The notes under the pieces were generated by a model. The model ran no database searches. It saw only the letters and a list, made by a program, of their open reading frames with translations, and had not been told where the DNA came from. This document shows, piece after piece, positions 1 through 10,886 of a stretch of DNA of 64,000 nucleotides (positions are counted from its first letter, which is position 1; the number at the start of each line of letters is the position of its first letter). The DNA is from Micropterus salmoides (Eukaryota > Chordata > Actinopteri > Centrarchiformes > Centrarchidae). Position numbers and translations under genes: made by a program. The DNA lies in the NCBI RefSeq assembly GCF_014851395.1, contig NW_024040040.1:13319403-13383402 (forward strand), given 5' to 3'.

Positions 1-335
1 CATGTCTCTGCACGTTATGGAAATATCAAGAGTTATGCCGAGTTTTGCATGCCTGCCGAGAATTGCATGCACCTCCAAATGCCTATAATAGTTTTTGTGG
101 GGTTCATCAATGGTGATAAATGATTCGAAGTATTTATTTTATGAATGTTTAGAATCGTTAATATTTTATTACACTCAGTAGAAGTAGCATTCATTGAGAT
201 TCAGCAAAATATGTGGTGATAACCCCGTTTGATCAGTGTGCAGAGCAAAGTATCTGAAAAGGACCTTTAAGAGGTGAATGCATAATTCAGCAGAACAGAT
301 GCTGAAGGCTACCTGCCGAGATATTATTTGGAAAA
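1..335. other. Non-coding flank, no gene seen
   Basis: No open frame or splice-supported exon is visible. A short motif of about 14 bases reading gccgag..ttgcatgc occurs twice in near-tandem around 37-70. Otherwise the sequence is AT-rich and unassigned. Confidence 0.4.
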
Positions 336-508
336 AGTGTTTCCATTTAACGCATTAACTCTTTTTCGACAAAGGCAAAAACCACCTCAAGTGAACTTTT
401 TTGCACAATTAAGGAAGGATTTTCTTTCAGAATTTTGCCGTTTCCATCAACCTTTTCTAATTTGATACTTCAAAATGCACATTTAAAAAACGTTGATGGA
501 AACACAGC
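336..508. repeat. MITE-like element with inverted ends
   Basis: The left end reads gtgtttccatttaacgc (337-353) and the right end reads cgttgatggaaacaca (491-506), which is roughly its reverse complement. A second internal ccgtttccatcaacc lies near 440-455. This matches a pattern I recognise as a common teleost dispersed repeat, possibly a MITE. Family name and exact ends are uncertain. No coding capacity. Confidence 0.4.
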
Positions 509-517
509 TACTGGCTG

Positions 518-590
518 ATAAAGGTGTCCCACAAGAATCCATATTAGGTCCCCACCCATTTACTGTGTATATAAATAATATTTATTTCCA
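518..590 (+). pseudogene. LINE reverse-transcriptase scrap
   Basis: In the frame starting at 523 the sequence reads GVPQESILGPHPFTVYINNI. This is very close to the conserved reverse-transcriptase block of non-LTR retrotransposons (the GVPQGS-x-LGP-x-LF-x-x-YIN type motif). Only about 20-24 codons are preserved, so it is a tiny decayed remnant. It abuts the DIRS insertion but is a separate element. The clade (Jockey/L2/CR1-like) cannot be set from so little. Confidence 0.6.
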
Positions 591-660
591 AAGAAGTTTT
601 TTAACCTTCAAAACACTGATATCATGATCTCTATTACTCAGTTTCCCTCTCACAAACAAA

Positions 661-890
661 CGTCTCGGGTTACGTATGTAACCCTTGTTCCCTGAGAAGG
701 GGAACGAGACACTGCGTCGGTGACGACACTATGGGAACGCCTCTGGGCGTGGCAGGGCTGAATTATGAATGAAACTACTCCAATCCTATTGGTGTTGCTA
801 GAACGGTAGAATGTGACGGCGTAACCGGAGGTGTATATAAGCACGCCGGCACACAGGACACGTTAGCCCTTCTCTATGAAGCAAGGCACT
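661..890 (+). repeat. DIRS left inverted terminal repeat plus end extension
   Basis: Positions 712 to about 890 match the reverse complement of about 4635-4813 with scattered differences, including a shared GTATATAAGC TATA-like motif near 834-843. Positions 661-711 form the unique left-end extension, which is copied in inverted form at 925-974. In the element's own orientation this is the 3' end. Confidence 0.85.
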
Positions 891-924
891 CCAGGCGGGG
901 TGAGGTGTGGCGGACCGACACAGT

Positions 925-1024
925 GTCTTGTTCCCCTTCTCGGGGAACAAGGGTTACATGCGTAACCCGAGATGATCCCCTTTGAGAGAACTCGAACTGC
1001 GTCGGTGACGACACTATGGGAACG
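925..1024. repeat. DIRS internal complementary region (ICR)
   Basis: The first half (925-974) is the reverse complement of the element's left end (661-710) with very few mismatches. The second half (972-1024) is the reverse complement of the right end (4787-4839). The two termini are therefore joined head-to-tail inside the element. In DIRS elements this arrangement serves as template for rolling or circular completion of the ends during replication. Its presence fixes both element boundaries. Confidence 0.85.
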
Positions 1025-1169
1025 ATATACCCACTTAGGCCGCGCCAAAACCCCGCCTGCCCCCAGCGTGCAGAACCTGACGGCACGACTACCAACCTTA
1101 GGGACATAGCCTGGACAAGGGTGCAGGATGGCCCTGACCCTCCCCGGGGCAAACTCCAGGCATCAGGGA

Positions 1170-1509
1170 GAAACTGAAAGTGCCTGGAGATAGCGAGGAG
1201 AAAGGCCATCTTAAGGGTCAGGCGCTTGGCCTCAGCCGACTCCAGGGATTCGAAAGGGGCCTCAGCCAGCGCTTCAAGAACCACTGCCAGGTCCCTGGTG
1301 GGAACCCTGGAATGAGTCACGGGTCTCATCCTCCGGGCTCCACGGAGGAAGCGCACGACCAGTGGAAGCCTCCCCAAGGGCCCATCTCTCAGAGGGGCAT
1401 GGAATGCTGCAATGGCAGCCACATATACTTTGAGCGTGGACGGGGAGAGGCGGGGCTGGGGGCGAGAGGAAGAACCACAGGGGACAGTGTGTAGTCTCTC
1501 GAGACGCAA
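1170..1509 (-). pseudogene. DIRS tyrosine recombinase, N-terminal fragment
   Basis: The minus-strand frame reads a phage-integrase-like N-terminal (SAM-like) region, including STLKVYVAAIAAFHAPL and a downstream segment rich in Arg and Leu (VVRFLRGARRMRP). In full-length relatives this precedes the catalytic domain carrying the Arg-His-Arg-Tyr tetrad. Here the similarity stops after about LKMAFLLAI, near 1180. The frame then runs through unrelated sequence into the ICR, so the whole catalytic half is missing. It overlaps the 3' end of the RT/RNase H frame, as usual in DIRS. Confidence 0.65.
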
Positions 1510-2840
1510 ACAAGTCCACGTCTATGGGGCCGAACTTTTCGCATATTAACTGCACCACCTCGGGGTGGAGTCTCCATTCCCCGGGCCTCAGCCCCTGTCT
1601 CGACAGCAGGTCTGCTCCCTGATTCTGGGTCCCAGGGACATACATCGCTCTGAGGGACAGCAGTCTCTGCTGGGACCACAGGAGGATCTGATGTGCCAGT
1701 TTGCATAACGGGCGTGAGCGCAGACCCCCCTGGTGATTCAAATAGGCCACCACTGCCCTATTGTCGGTTCTGACAAGGACGTGGCGACCGCGGAGGGCGG
1801 ACAGGAAACTCCTCAGAGCTCTGAATACCAGCAACATTTCCAGGCAATTTATGTGCCAGGAGAAATGATGCTCCTGCCAGGAGCCTCTTGCGAAGCGGCC
1901 GTCCATGACCGCGCCCCATTCCGTGAGTGAGGCGTCTGTCAAAATAATTGTTCGGCGACAGATCGCTCCCAACACGGGCCCTTGGGACAGGAACCAAGAT
2001 TTCCTCCATACAGACAGGGAACGAAGGCACCTGCTCGTAACCTGTATCAGACGGAGCGGATTTCCCCTCAGGGAGAATCCCTTGGATTTTAGCCACCACT
2101 GCAGGGCTCTCATGTGCAGTAGTCCAGAAGGTATACTACTGGACGCTGCTGCCAGGAGACCCAACACCGTCTGAAAGTTTTTCACAGTGATGGCGCAGCC
2201 TAACTGCACTCTGGTCAGCCGCAGCCCAAAACGCTGAAGGTGGGCGAGGACAACATCTCGATGCCGAATTGCTAAGTCCCGAGACTGGGCCAGGATGAGC
2301 CAGTCGTCGATATAGTTTAAAATGCGGATGCCCTGGAGCCTCAACGGGGCCATTTGGTGAACGTGCTGGGAGAGAGTGCTAGGCCGAACGGAAGAACCCG
2401 ATATTGGTACGCCGCGCCCCCGAAGGCGAACCTCAGGAACTTCCTGTGAGAGGGACGAAACCAATCCTCGGATTGGATGTGACTGATGATGGCGGGGATG
2501 GTGAGCATCCTGAACCTAAATCTCCTCAGAGATTGGTTCAGGGACCGCAGATCCAAAATCGGACGCAACCCATCCATTCTTCTTGGGAACTATGAAGTAG
2601 CTGCAGAACCCGGACTCTCTGACTGGCGGAGAAATAAGCTCTCCAGCCCCGTTTTCCAGCAGAGAACGAACTTCTTGTCCCAACACCTGGCTCTGCCTCG
2701 CGTGCACCGCAGTCCAGACCACCCCATTGAACTTCTGCGGGGGGTGGACCCGGAACTGCAGCCTGTAGCCATCCACTACGGTGCGCAGGACCCACGGGGA
2801 AATGTTTGCAAGGCTCCGCCATGCTTCTACAAAATCTGCT
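1274..2840 (-). pseudogene. DIRS reverse transcriptase / RNase H, disrupted
   Basis: This is the replication polymerase of the element. The RT N-terminal part lies at about 2516-2776 in one frame. A second frame (2341-2577) carries the LRPILDLRSLN block and the QYRVLPFGLALSPSTF block. A third (1274-2464) carries the YIDD active site at 2303-2314, followed by an RNase H region (ILTDASLTEWGAV; TDNRAVVAYLNHQGG) and a DIRS-typical DLFASRE segment near its end. There are frame changes near 2575 and 2355. At about 2457 the SEDWF segment is joined directly to PSHRKF, omitting the stretch that in relatives carries the first catalytic Asp, so the enzyme should be inactive. The 396-residue 3' frame is long and well preserved. 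Confidence 0.85.
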
Positions 2841-3132
2841 AAGGAAACCCTCGGGGCGGGTGGCCGGTGTTATGTGTAGGTCCCCGGTGGCACCCTGAAG
2901 CGGAGGACCGCCAGGGAAAACTCGGCGGCGACCCACGGTGTGTGAGCCCGATCGTTTTCCAGCTGCAAACCCTCGAGGCGGGCAGACTGGTGAGAGCTCG
3001 CTGGCAGCTAGCGTGTCCCGAGCGGCAAGACGGCGGCAAAAAAAACAGAGCCTGTTGCCTGAGCTGCCACGAGGGATGGGGACCTCGGTCAGTCTCTCTC
3101 AAGGGGGGTAGTGAGCCCCCCTACTTGATACC

Positions 3133-4632
3133 TCAGGACCGCTTTCCCCGAGCCCGCCGAGACTGAATGATGTTCCTCAGACCTGTCTTCTCGGGAGGCT
3201 GTGGGCGAGAGTGCCGCCTCGCGTCCCAGGTTTGTTGAGGGGGACTATGGGAAGCGACGCTTCGCTTCTGGCTCTGGCGGTAGGAGCTAGACGAGGGCTG
3301 AGCTCGTCTCTCTTCAGCTGTCGCCGTCCTGGACCCAGACCGGCGGGGGAGATATTGCTCAAACGCCTCTCCCTGCGTTTTAGCCTGCTGAAACCTGCTG
3401 ACGACAGCATCCACTGCCTCACCAAACAGGCCAGTAGGAGAGAGGGGCACATCCAGGAGAAAAGCCTTCTCCTTCCCCTGGATGCCCAAGAGGTTGAGCC
3501 ACAGATGGCACTACGTAGCCACCAATGCTGCCATGGAGCGGCCCATGGAACGGGCCGTCTCCTTGGTAACACGGAGTGTTAAGTCCGTAGCTCTACGGAG
3601 CTCAGTCAGGTCCTCCTCAGAGGGACCTCCCCCTAGGTCACAGTCTTTGAGAAGATCGGTCTGGTACGCCTGCAAGATGGCCATAGTGTGCAGGCTTGCA
3701 CCAGCTCGACCCACTGCCATGTAGGCCTTGCCCACCAAAGCGGATGTCGTCCTACACAGCTTGGTGGGGAGCGCCGGCGTCTGAAGGAATAAAGCGAGGG
3801 TTGGAGAAAGATAGCTCGCGAGCGCTTCCTCCACCCGAGGCATCGTTCCAAAGCCGTGCTGCTTAGTTTCTGTCACACTGCTGTAGTCCAGCAGAGGGGA
3901 CGCAGTCAGCCGTGTAGAGCAGCTTTTTTTTTTTTTTTTTTTCTTGGTCTGTTCCATGATTTACACAACTCATTGTGTAAATCAGGAAAGAATGGCAAGG
4001 ATCAACGGGGGGGTGGCGCTCAGGCTGCAGAAAAGCTCATTTAGGTTAGTGCCGGCCCGCGGCTCCTGCCCCGCCTCTCATAGCTGGGCGCGGACTGATG
4101 ATGTCGGCCCGGCTCCCAGAAGTCATCCTCCATGATGCTAAGCACGTCTAGCTCCTCAGAATCAGACTGTGCAAGCCTTTCCAGACTCATACCTCGGGCG
4201 GGAGAAGCCAAGAAACGGGCTTACGAATGGGGAAGAGAGGAGGCGGAGTCAGCAGACGAGGACCGGAAAAATGCCTCAGCCGTCCCGACGCGCTGGGAGA
4301 TATGACGCTGCGATCCCAATGAACCGCGACCACGGAGCCTGAGCCATGGGGAGAGCGCATCCGACCCTCTTCCAAAAAGAGAGCCGCACGAGACCTCTGA
4401 GCACCCTCAGGGACCGGGCCTCGCCATGGCCGCAGGCAGCCCCCTCGAGAGCTGCCTCGGCGTGCGACATCCCCAGACAGGAAACACACATCTCTTGAGT
4501 CTCCCCAGCCGCAATGTAGCGTGGGCATGGAAAAACACATTGTCGGAACTGATTACCAGACATGGCCTCTACTGCTTCGTCAGGACTTCCAGGTAAGACA
4601 ACAACTTTCTCGATAGTGGAGCTTCCAAACAT
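3133..4632 (-). pseudogene. DIRS gag-like ORF, disrupted
   Basis: This is the putative nucleoprotein frame. The N-terminal piece (4276-4632) starts MFGSS just inside the terminal repeat and contains a Cys/His-rich segment (CVSCLGMSHAEAAL). Middle pieces lie at about 4050-4400. A further piece (3511-3957) contains MGRSMAALVAT and continues only by a frame change near 3500 into LLGIQGKEKAFLLDVPLSP (3133-3489). A 19-base T run at 3924-3942 encodes a poly-Lys tract and is a likely slippage site. The gag-like assignment rests on position and on resemblance to fish DIRS first ORFs. The function of DIRS gag is poorly defined. Confidence 0.6.
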
Positions 4633-4634
4633 TC

Positions 4635-4839
4635 TCAGAGTGCCTGCTGAATAGAAAGAAGCTAATGTGTCCTGTGTGCCAGTGTGCTTATATACGCCTC
4701 CGGTTACGCCGTCACACGCTACCGTTCTAGCACCACCAATAGGATTGGAGTAGTTTCATTCTTAATTCAGCCCTGCCACCCCCAGAGGCGTTCCCATAGT
4801 GTCGTCACCAACGCAGTTCGAGTTCCCTCGAAGGGGATC
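4635..4839 (-). repeat. DIRS right inverted terminal repeat
   Basis: This is the reverse complement of the left terminal repeat from about 4635 to 4813, plus a right-end extension to 4839 that is copied inverted at 972-1024. On the minus strand it contains a GTATATAAGC motif, which could act as the promoter TATA for the element because the gag-like frame begins immediately downstream. Confidence 0.8.
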
Positions 4840-5540
4840 TATCACCTGAAGGTTGTAATCCTGTTTTTTTTGTTCTGTTTACTTGTCACCCCACAGCTGA
4901 GCAGAGGAAGAGAGAAAGAGAGTAAAAAAAGAAAAGAAAGCAGATAAAACAAAGATGAAAGCATTTCCAGGCGCAGTGGGGGAAACACTTTGGGGAGGTA
5001 TGTGTATGAAAGCAGCTTAAGATCATAATCGTGAAAACACAAGCTCCCAGTATAAGGCCTGAGTCGGCTGAAAGTGCCGTCTCCGGTGCTGCAAGGGGAA
5101 CAGTTTCCCTGCTGTAACGCTGAACTCTGCTCCTACTGCTGCTAATCTGTGTGCTCAGCAGATGTCTCCCACTGATGACACACACACACAGATCTGAGTA
5201 CAAGCCTGTTAACTGGCTTCAGATCAGTGTCTGGCTTTGTCGGAGACAGTATAGAAAAACAAGTAGGGGCGTTTGAACACGGTTCATGTGACACTTTAAT
5301 ACTCCACACAACATGTGAGGAGGAGCAGGAAAGAGAAAAGAAAACATTTTTTTCAGTGTGATGATAAGACACTATATCTGTGCCCTACATTTAAACAGCG
5401 ATCACAACAGGTCAACCCAACCTCTAGCTGGAGAGTTGAACTCGACACTATAGGGTAAATCTGAGACAGTGGCAACAGATCATACTGTAAGTAGAGAACA
5501 AACCTGCAACACACTGACCTCACTATGACCAACATCTTTC
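4840..5540. other. Non-coding, no gene seen
   Basis: This is right-hand flank of the DIRS insertion, purine-rich at first (about 4905-4960) and then unremarkable AT-rich sequence. The open frames here have no recognisable domain and overlap each other on one strand. Confidence 0.4.
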
Positions 5541-5544
5541 CCTA

Positions 5545-5640
5545 GTCCAGTCAATGTTATTTGTAAAGCACAATATCACAAACCATAAATTAGCCTCAGT
5601 AGGCTTTATAATCTGTAGAATATATGACACTCTATTTTTG
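5545..5640. repeat. Teleost dispersed-repeat fragment
   Basis: The segment with gtcaatgttatttgtaaagc, followed by tagcctcagtaggctttata, resembles a widespread fish repeat whose copies read TTATTTGTAAAGCGC...CCTCAG.GGGCTTTACA. Assigned by pattern only; degenerate. Confidence 0.35.
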
Positions 5641-6049
5641 GTCTCTTGATTCAGATAAGGCAAAACCCCCAAAAAAACCTTTGCAAAAAAGGTTTATATT
5701 ATCATCATAAGGCCATTTATTATCATGTGACCAACGTTTCACACTTAGGTCATGTGATGACTTAGCTGTAGTTAGCTCCATTTGCTGAGTGGAGTCACAT
5801 ATATGAACTGAACTTTTTCACATATATTGTTCCTGAGGTCGAGACTATCAGAGTTATGGTCCATGCTACACTGTGGAACATAACAAGTTCACACGCTACC
5901 CGCTTTTATGGTGCTCTTCTTGGTAGCAGGAAACGCATCTGTAGATTAATTGAGGAGTAATTTCTTCCTGGAAGGATTATCAACATCAGCCCCAAGTAAA
6001 CACTTTTCCACCCATGCTTCATTCTTCGTTTCTTTACTACTTGTTCCTA

Positions 6050-6130
6050 TGCAGGGTTACGGATCCCAGCATGCACTGGGCAAAAGGCAGGGAAACACCC
6101 TGGACAGGTTGCAAGTCTATTTGCAGGGCT
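6050..6130 (+). repeat. Retroposon-tail fragment
   Basis: The segment reading ccagcatgcactgggc, then caccctggacaggttgcaag, is a diverged short piece of the same repeat class seen nearly complete at 60135-60375 (shared caccctggacaggt and a following tccatcgcagggc-like stretch). No target duplication could be found. Confidence 0.45.
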
Positions 6131-7540
6131 GAACACTTTGCCAGGATAAAAATACACTCAACCCAACAGACAACAATGCTGTCCATGTTAGCTGGCTAGC
6201 TTGTTAATGATGCTGTGGTTTACAACCAGTCTGTTTCTCACTGTGGAAAAGTTTTGCAGCCGCACGGAGGCCAATCTGGACCCTGTAAACAGGCTACTTA
6301 TTCAGATTACAGGGAGCATTAAATCACAAAAGGGCTCTTCCTGTTTGCAGGATACACACTGTGTGTATAACCACTCTCTGTCTCTCTCTCTCCTACTCTC
6401 TGTTTATGTCCCTCTACCTTATTGAGCAGTTTTTTTTGTTCTCTTAAGGGTCTGTTCCCATGAAATGTTCTACAATAATAATGTGGCAACTGGAAATTCA
6501 GTTCCTCTCATAAAAGTCTAATTGCTCCTCCTGGTACTTCCGTGCGCCCCCCCCCCTGTCAGACAATCACATACACACACACACACACATATTAAATTGT
6601 CACACCACAGGGCCAAATGGAAACACCTTAAAGATAAGTTTGTCATACCTGCTGGCGCGGACACTGGAATCTTTAGATTTTTACACAACACTGTTTTCAA
6701 TTTTATGCAGCTCATTCACTGGGGTGGGCCACATCCATAAAAGACCCCAAATACCAATAATTAACTTCATAGATGTCAAGGTCCAAAAACCGCACCACAC
6801 TGACTCTGCTGGAAAATATGCAAAATGACATAACAGCGTGTTTTGGCCATCATGAAGGAAAGTAATTTACTAAAAAAAGACTTTTCAGTTATGCTTGACA
6901 TGTCACCATGAAAAGTGATATTTATTCCTGATTCCTATGGGGTTAAACATGTCACCACTGCCATAATGCAGTAGCTTAAAAACAGCCCTGTCTTACAGAG
7001 CCAACTTTATGCTGCGCCAACACCACTGGAACCCAGCGAAGGACTAGGGGACTTTTGCCACTGCATCATACTTCATACTGAAGGGGAAAAAGCTGCATTG
7101 TGTGCAAAGTTGAGTTTTCTAAATTCCATATTACATTAAGAGCTCTTAACTAGAACATAAAAGGTACATACGCCTGATGTCTCTGAGGTGGCCAGATGTG
7201 AGAGCTGTAATTCAGTTAAACCTTGTTTCCTGGGCCAAAAATGAAATAAACAGAGACTGACAGTAAACAGGGAGTCACACAACCTCTGCCCTAAATTCAA
7301 ACAGTCTGCTCATGAAAAAAACAAGACATTTCAAAAGAGACAATCTCACAATGTTTCTTACTAAATCTTAATCCCTCCGTCAGGGAAGGTCATGGTCAAA
7401 ATAAAATTTAAAGCCATTCATTGTAGAATTCACACACTGTCAAATCGCAGCAAGTGCCTGTTTAAATTTAGAGGATGATGGAAATGAAATGTGGAAAAAA
7501 GGAATCTCAAAGTACTTGACAGGCATTAAATCCAACCCGT
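6131..7540. other. Gene-free stretch
   Basis: No supported gene. It contains a CT-rich tract near 6375-6400, a C run near 6547-6556 and a (CA)n microsatellite at 6573-6589. The rest is unassigned. Confidence 0.4.
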
Positions 7541-7639
7541 TTTCACTTAGAAGTCATCACAAATGGACACATGGTCAAGGCCCGTTTGTGGCAGTTTAAC
7601 GTACTGGGGAGCCCGGTGGACGGTGGGCCAGAAATTAGA

Positions 7640-8040
7640 CTTTGAACCAGGAGACAGGTGTCCGTTTCCACAAAAAAAAAGTCAACATTTAATGTTTAAG
7701 TTAAGTAAGTTGTGTAATTAAGTGTAAGTTGTGTAAGTAAAATTTCTTAACTGATGTAAGTGAACTGACATATGTAACGTAGTTATTTTAACCCAAACCA
7801 TGATCTTTTCCTAAACACAACGAAGTACTTTTTTGCCTAAACCTAACCATATTGCAACATTTCACAACGTTAACAATGTGCCGTTTCAATAAGTACTCTC
7901 ATTTCAAAATTTGTTGCATATTTATTTTTGCTAACTTCACTGCGGAGCCGTAAACGTCGAAAGACTACACTAAAGGGTTACCCAGGGCGTTAAAAAGCGA
8001 CGCCAAGGCGTCAAGCATCATTATGTGACGAGTTGGGAGT
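7640..8040. repeat. Probable teleost dispersed repeat
   Basis: Repeated taagtt/gtaagt units at 7695-7745 are followed by aacccaaaccatgatctttt and cctaaacctaaccat, phrases I recognise from a common fish repeat. A related phrase (ccataaccacaatctttt) recurs at about 15147-15165. No coding content. Ends uncertain. Confidence 0.35.
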
Positions 8041-8084
8041 GAGAGTGTGTTGTTAAATCTCAATATTTTTTCCTAAATGCAAGC

Positions 8085-8310
8085 GTTAACATGCTAACAT
8101 GCACATGCTGATGTTTAGCAGGTACTGTTTATGGTAATCATTTAGTACTTAGTAGTAGTATAGCATGCTATGCTAACATTTGGTAATTAGTGCTAAACAT
8201 AGAGTACAGCGGAGGCTAAAGGGCATGTCATTAGTTTTGTAGGTATTTGGTCATAAACCAAAATATTAGACAGACTAAATTGGTGCTAGAAAAAAATTTG
8301 ATCTTCAATT
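8085..8310. repeat. Teleost SINE/MITE-like repeat fragment (gctaacatg-rich)
   Basis: Runs of gctaacatgc/tgatgtttagcagg, followed by gtcattagttttgtaggt and atttggtcataaacc, are the recognisable right half of a repeat common in fish. Partly similar pieces occur at 9167-9320 (atgctgatgtttagta) and, from the opposite half of the family, at 44221-44340. Confidence 0.45.
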
Positions 8311-9159
8311 GCTTGGCAGTAATTACACTTTAAATGCATTTTCTATGACTTACATAGTGATTTTAGGAATATTGCTCATTAGTGGTAATAACAGTGGCTA
8401 AAACTCACTGTTTCATGAAAATCACAGGGAACCTGCTACATTCCTTGAGGAAACATGAGCGTGAAGGGGTTAGAAAAGTTAACAAATAATGCCACAGCCC
8501 AGACCTGACAAGAGGAGCTGAAACGACGGACCACACAGTTTGTGCCCCGAAACTGGGCTACAAGATCTATTAACACAACAAACCACTGGGTGTAATTTCC
8601 CCACAGATGAGCCAGGTTCTCACTGCCAGGGAATGTCCTGTTGATGTCAGAAATAAACCCCAGAAATGCTCTGAGCCTGTGCTGCAGGTGATGGTTTTCA
8701 CAGCATCGACTGTAATGGAACAAAGAGAGAAGCTGGGGATGACTGTATGTATGTATTGGTGGGGTTTATTGGATAAAAAAAACAAGTGAGTGAGGACACA
8801 GAGGCTGACAGTTTAGCTAAGACTTTCTGAACTGTCCTGAAATCAAGACCTGCATGGAAACAGTTTCTCCTATTTGCTATAATTTTGTTCACCCTCCTAC
8901 TTCAGCTTTGAAAGATGGATAAAATAATTATTACCAAATTTACCCCAATTATAGATACTAGTGCAGTGCCCTTTCACAGAGGCCAATGTGAATGGGAAGC
9001 TGACCCTCTGATTGAATTAATTTATGTTACGCCCAAAACATACCTATTATTAAATAAGAGACAAAATACAACCCATTTGCGCTTTACTTTGCGCTCAGAT
9101 TATGTACCTGCGCCATGCACTTTAGACCATGCACTATTGATCATTTAAAAAGGGCCCTA

Positions 9160-9320
9160 AGAGTCTACAACCATGCTGGCAGCTGTATGAAGCTTGGCAC
9201 TAAATGCTAATGCCAGCATGCTAATATGCTCATAAAGACAATTTAACATGCTGATGTTTAGTAAATATGTTTACTATGTTAACAATATTAGTTCTGAGTG
9301 TAGCTAACATTTCCTCCAGA
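9160..9320. repeat. Second gctaacatg-type repeat fragment
   Basis: It shares the aacatgctgatgtttag phrase and alternating gctaa/catgc words with 8085-8310. The copy is degenerate and truncated. Confidence 0.35.
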
Positions 9321-10847
9321 TCTCTCCCTCTGTACAGCTAATGTGCAATTCAGAAAGGGTGAACAGCCCATTTTGAGCAAAGAGAGGGTGTGTGCTGGAG
9401 GACATGAATGTGCCAATTTAAAATTCCACCATGACTGTTGATTTCGGATTATTTACATTATACAGTTTATTACCAGTAAGACCTACAGGACTGTTTAAGT
9501 ATTTTGGTGTGAGGAATTGAACAGGCCATATAAAACCATGTTATCTTATTATATATTACTTTTTCAGCGATATGCAGCAAAGATAAATTCTGAAACTTTA
9601 CAATTGATAGCTAAATGTTCAGCATTCCATACCACATAAACATCAATGGAAGCCCAGTTCTGACAGAAAAAGATAATAATTATTCCATAATTTTGGATTA
9701 CTATCTTGAAATTGTGCATAACGTATTTCAGATTTTGTGCTTGGCATACCATGATTTACCAGGAGTATTTTTATTTTTATTATTTCAAACTTTTAATTGT
9801 TTTTTTCTCTCATCCTGGCAGAAATGGGCTTCCATAACAGTCACTTAAAAGCCCTGCACAATTAATATATATATACAAGTTCATTGGCAAAACTTTCTCA
9901 TTAGACCATTAGCTTGTTCCTTTAATGTCACCTGAAAGCTTATATAAGCATTTACTGTACCAGTTGACAGTCATTTTTAACTTGACCTGACTTAAAGCAA
10001 AGCTATTCAGACAACACTAATAAAGAAAAAGTTTGAGTCCTTGCTTCTAAATGTAGCTAACTTTTGAATTTATCACAACAACCTGGGGTAATCCTGGGTT
10101 AAGCTCTTTCTGTTGACATTTTGGTTTTTACCAATTTAATTGGTGTCAGGAAATAAAGTGAAACCTTAAAGGCCCTGACACCTCAGGATTTTCCACATCA
10201 CCTTGGTATTTCACTGCAGGCTTTGAACTGGGTGTTTCAAAGTCATGCACCAAGAGTGAGATCATCCTGAAGTTACTGCACTTACAGCAGCGGGACAAAC
10301 TTATTACATATGTGGGCCGCAAGATTAATGCTGCGTCCACAGTGTGTGGGAGTCCCAAGAGATATGCAAAAGCAACGTCGATATTCTTCACCCACTAGTT
10401 GTCACATTCACATACAACTCATGCATACCATTCACACATACTGCATAATTATGTTAATATACTGTTAACCAAGAAGGAAGATTATTTATTGTGGAACTGG
10501 GTGGGAAAAGTGTGCACACAATGTACATCACATTTTGATGAACTGTCCCTTTGAAGGTGCCACACTGAGGTCTTTATTTATAACAGGTAAAAGCAGACCA
10601 TGTCCAATCACTCTACCTTGTTCCGATTGGCAACCTGCTGTTAATAGCACCCATGCCTGCCAATAAAACGCCCTGCCGTTTGAAAAGAAACCCACATCAC
10701 ATGACCAGGATGCTGTCCAGCTCCAGCCAAACAGTAAAGATCAAAGGTCAAATGTCAGGGTTAACATCAAGATCAGACACCAAGCAGTTTGAAGGCTGGG
10801 GTTAAGTCAACATTTTGTTTGTCTTTAACTGAACTCAACCTAAAAGT

Positions 10848-10886
<39 letters not shown>

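Larger units (their letters stand above)
661..4839 (-). mobile_element. DIRS-like tyrosine-recombinase retrotransposon, complete length but decayed
   Basis: This is a 4.18-kb element read on the minus strand. The order from its 5' end is an inverted terminal repeat (about 4635-4839), gag-like frames (about 3133-4632), a reverse transcriptase/RNase H frame (about 1274-2840), an overlapping tyrosine-recombinase N-terminal piece (about 1170-1509), an internal complementary region (925-1024) and the other inverted terminal repeat (661-890). This architecture is diagnostic of the DIRS group, which integrates with a tyrosine recombinase and leaves no target-site duplication. None is visible here. 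The boundaries were set by matching the internal complementary region to both ends. Frame breaks occur in gag and RT, the RT has a deletion and the recombinase is truncated, so the copy is not autonomous. It is locally much more GC- and CpG-rich than its surroundings. Confidence 0.88.

Noticed and set aside
1180..3582. Many plus-strand open frames opposite the DIRS coding region
   Set aside because: They are antisense shadows of GC-rich minus-strand coding sequence; none has a recognisable domain.
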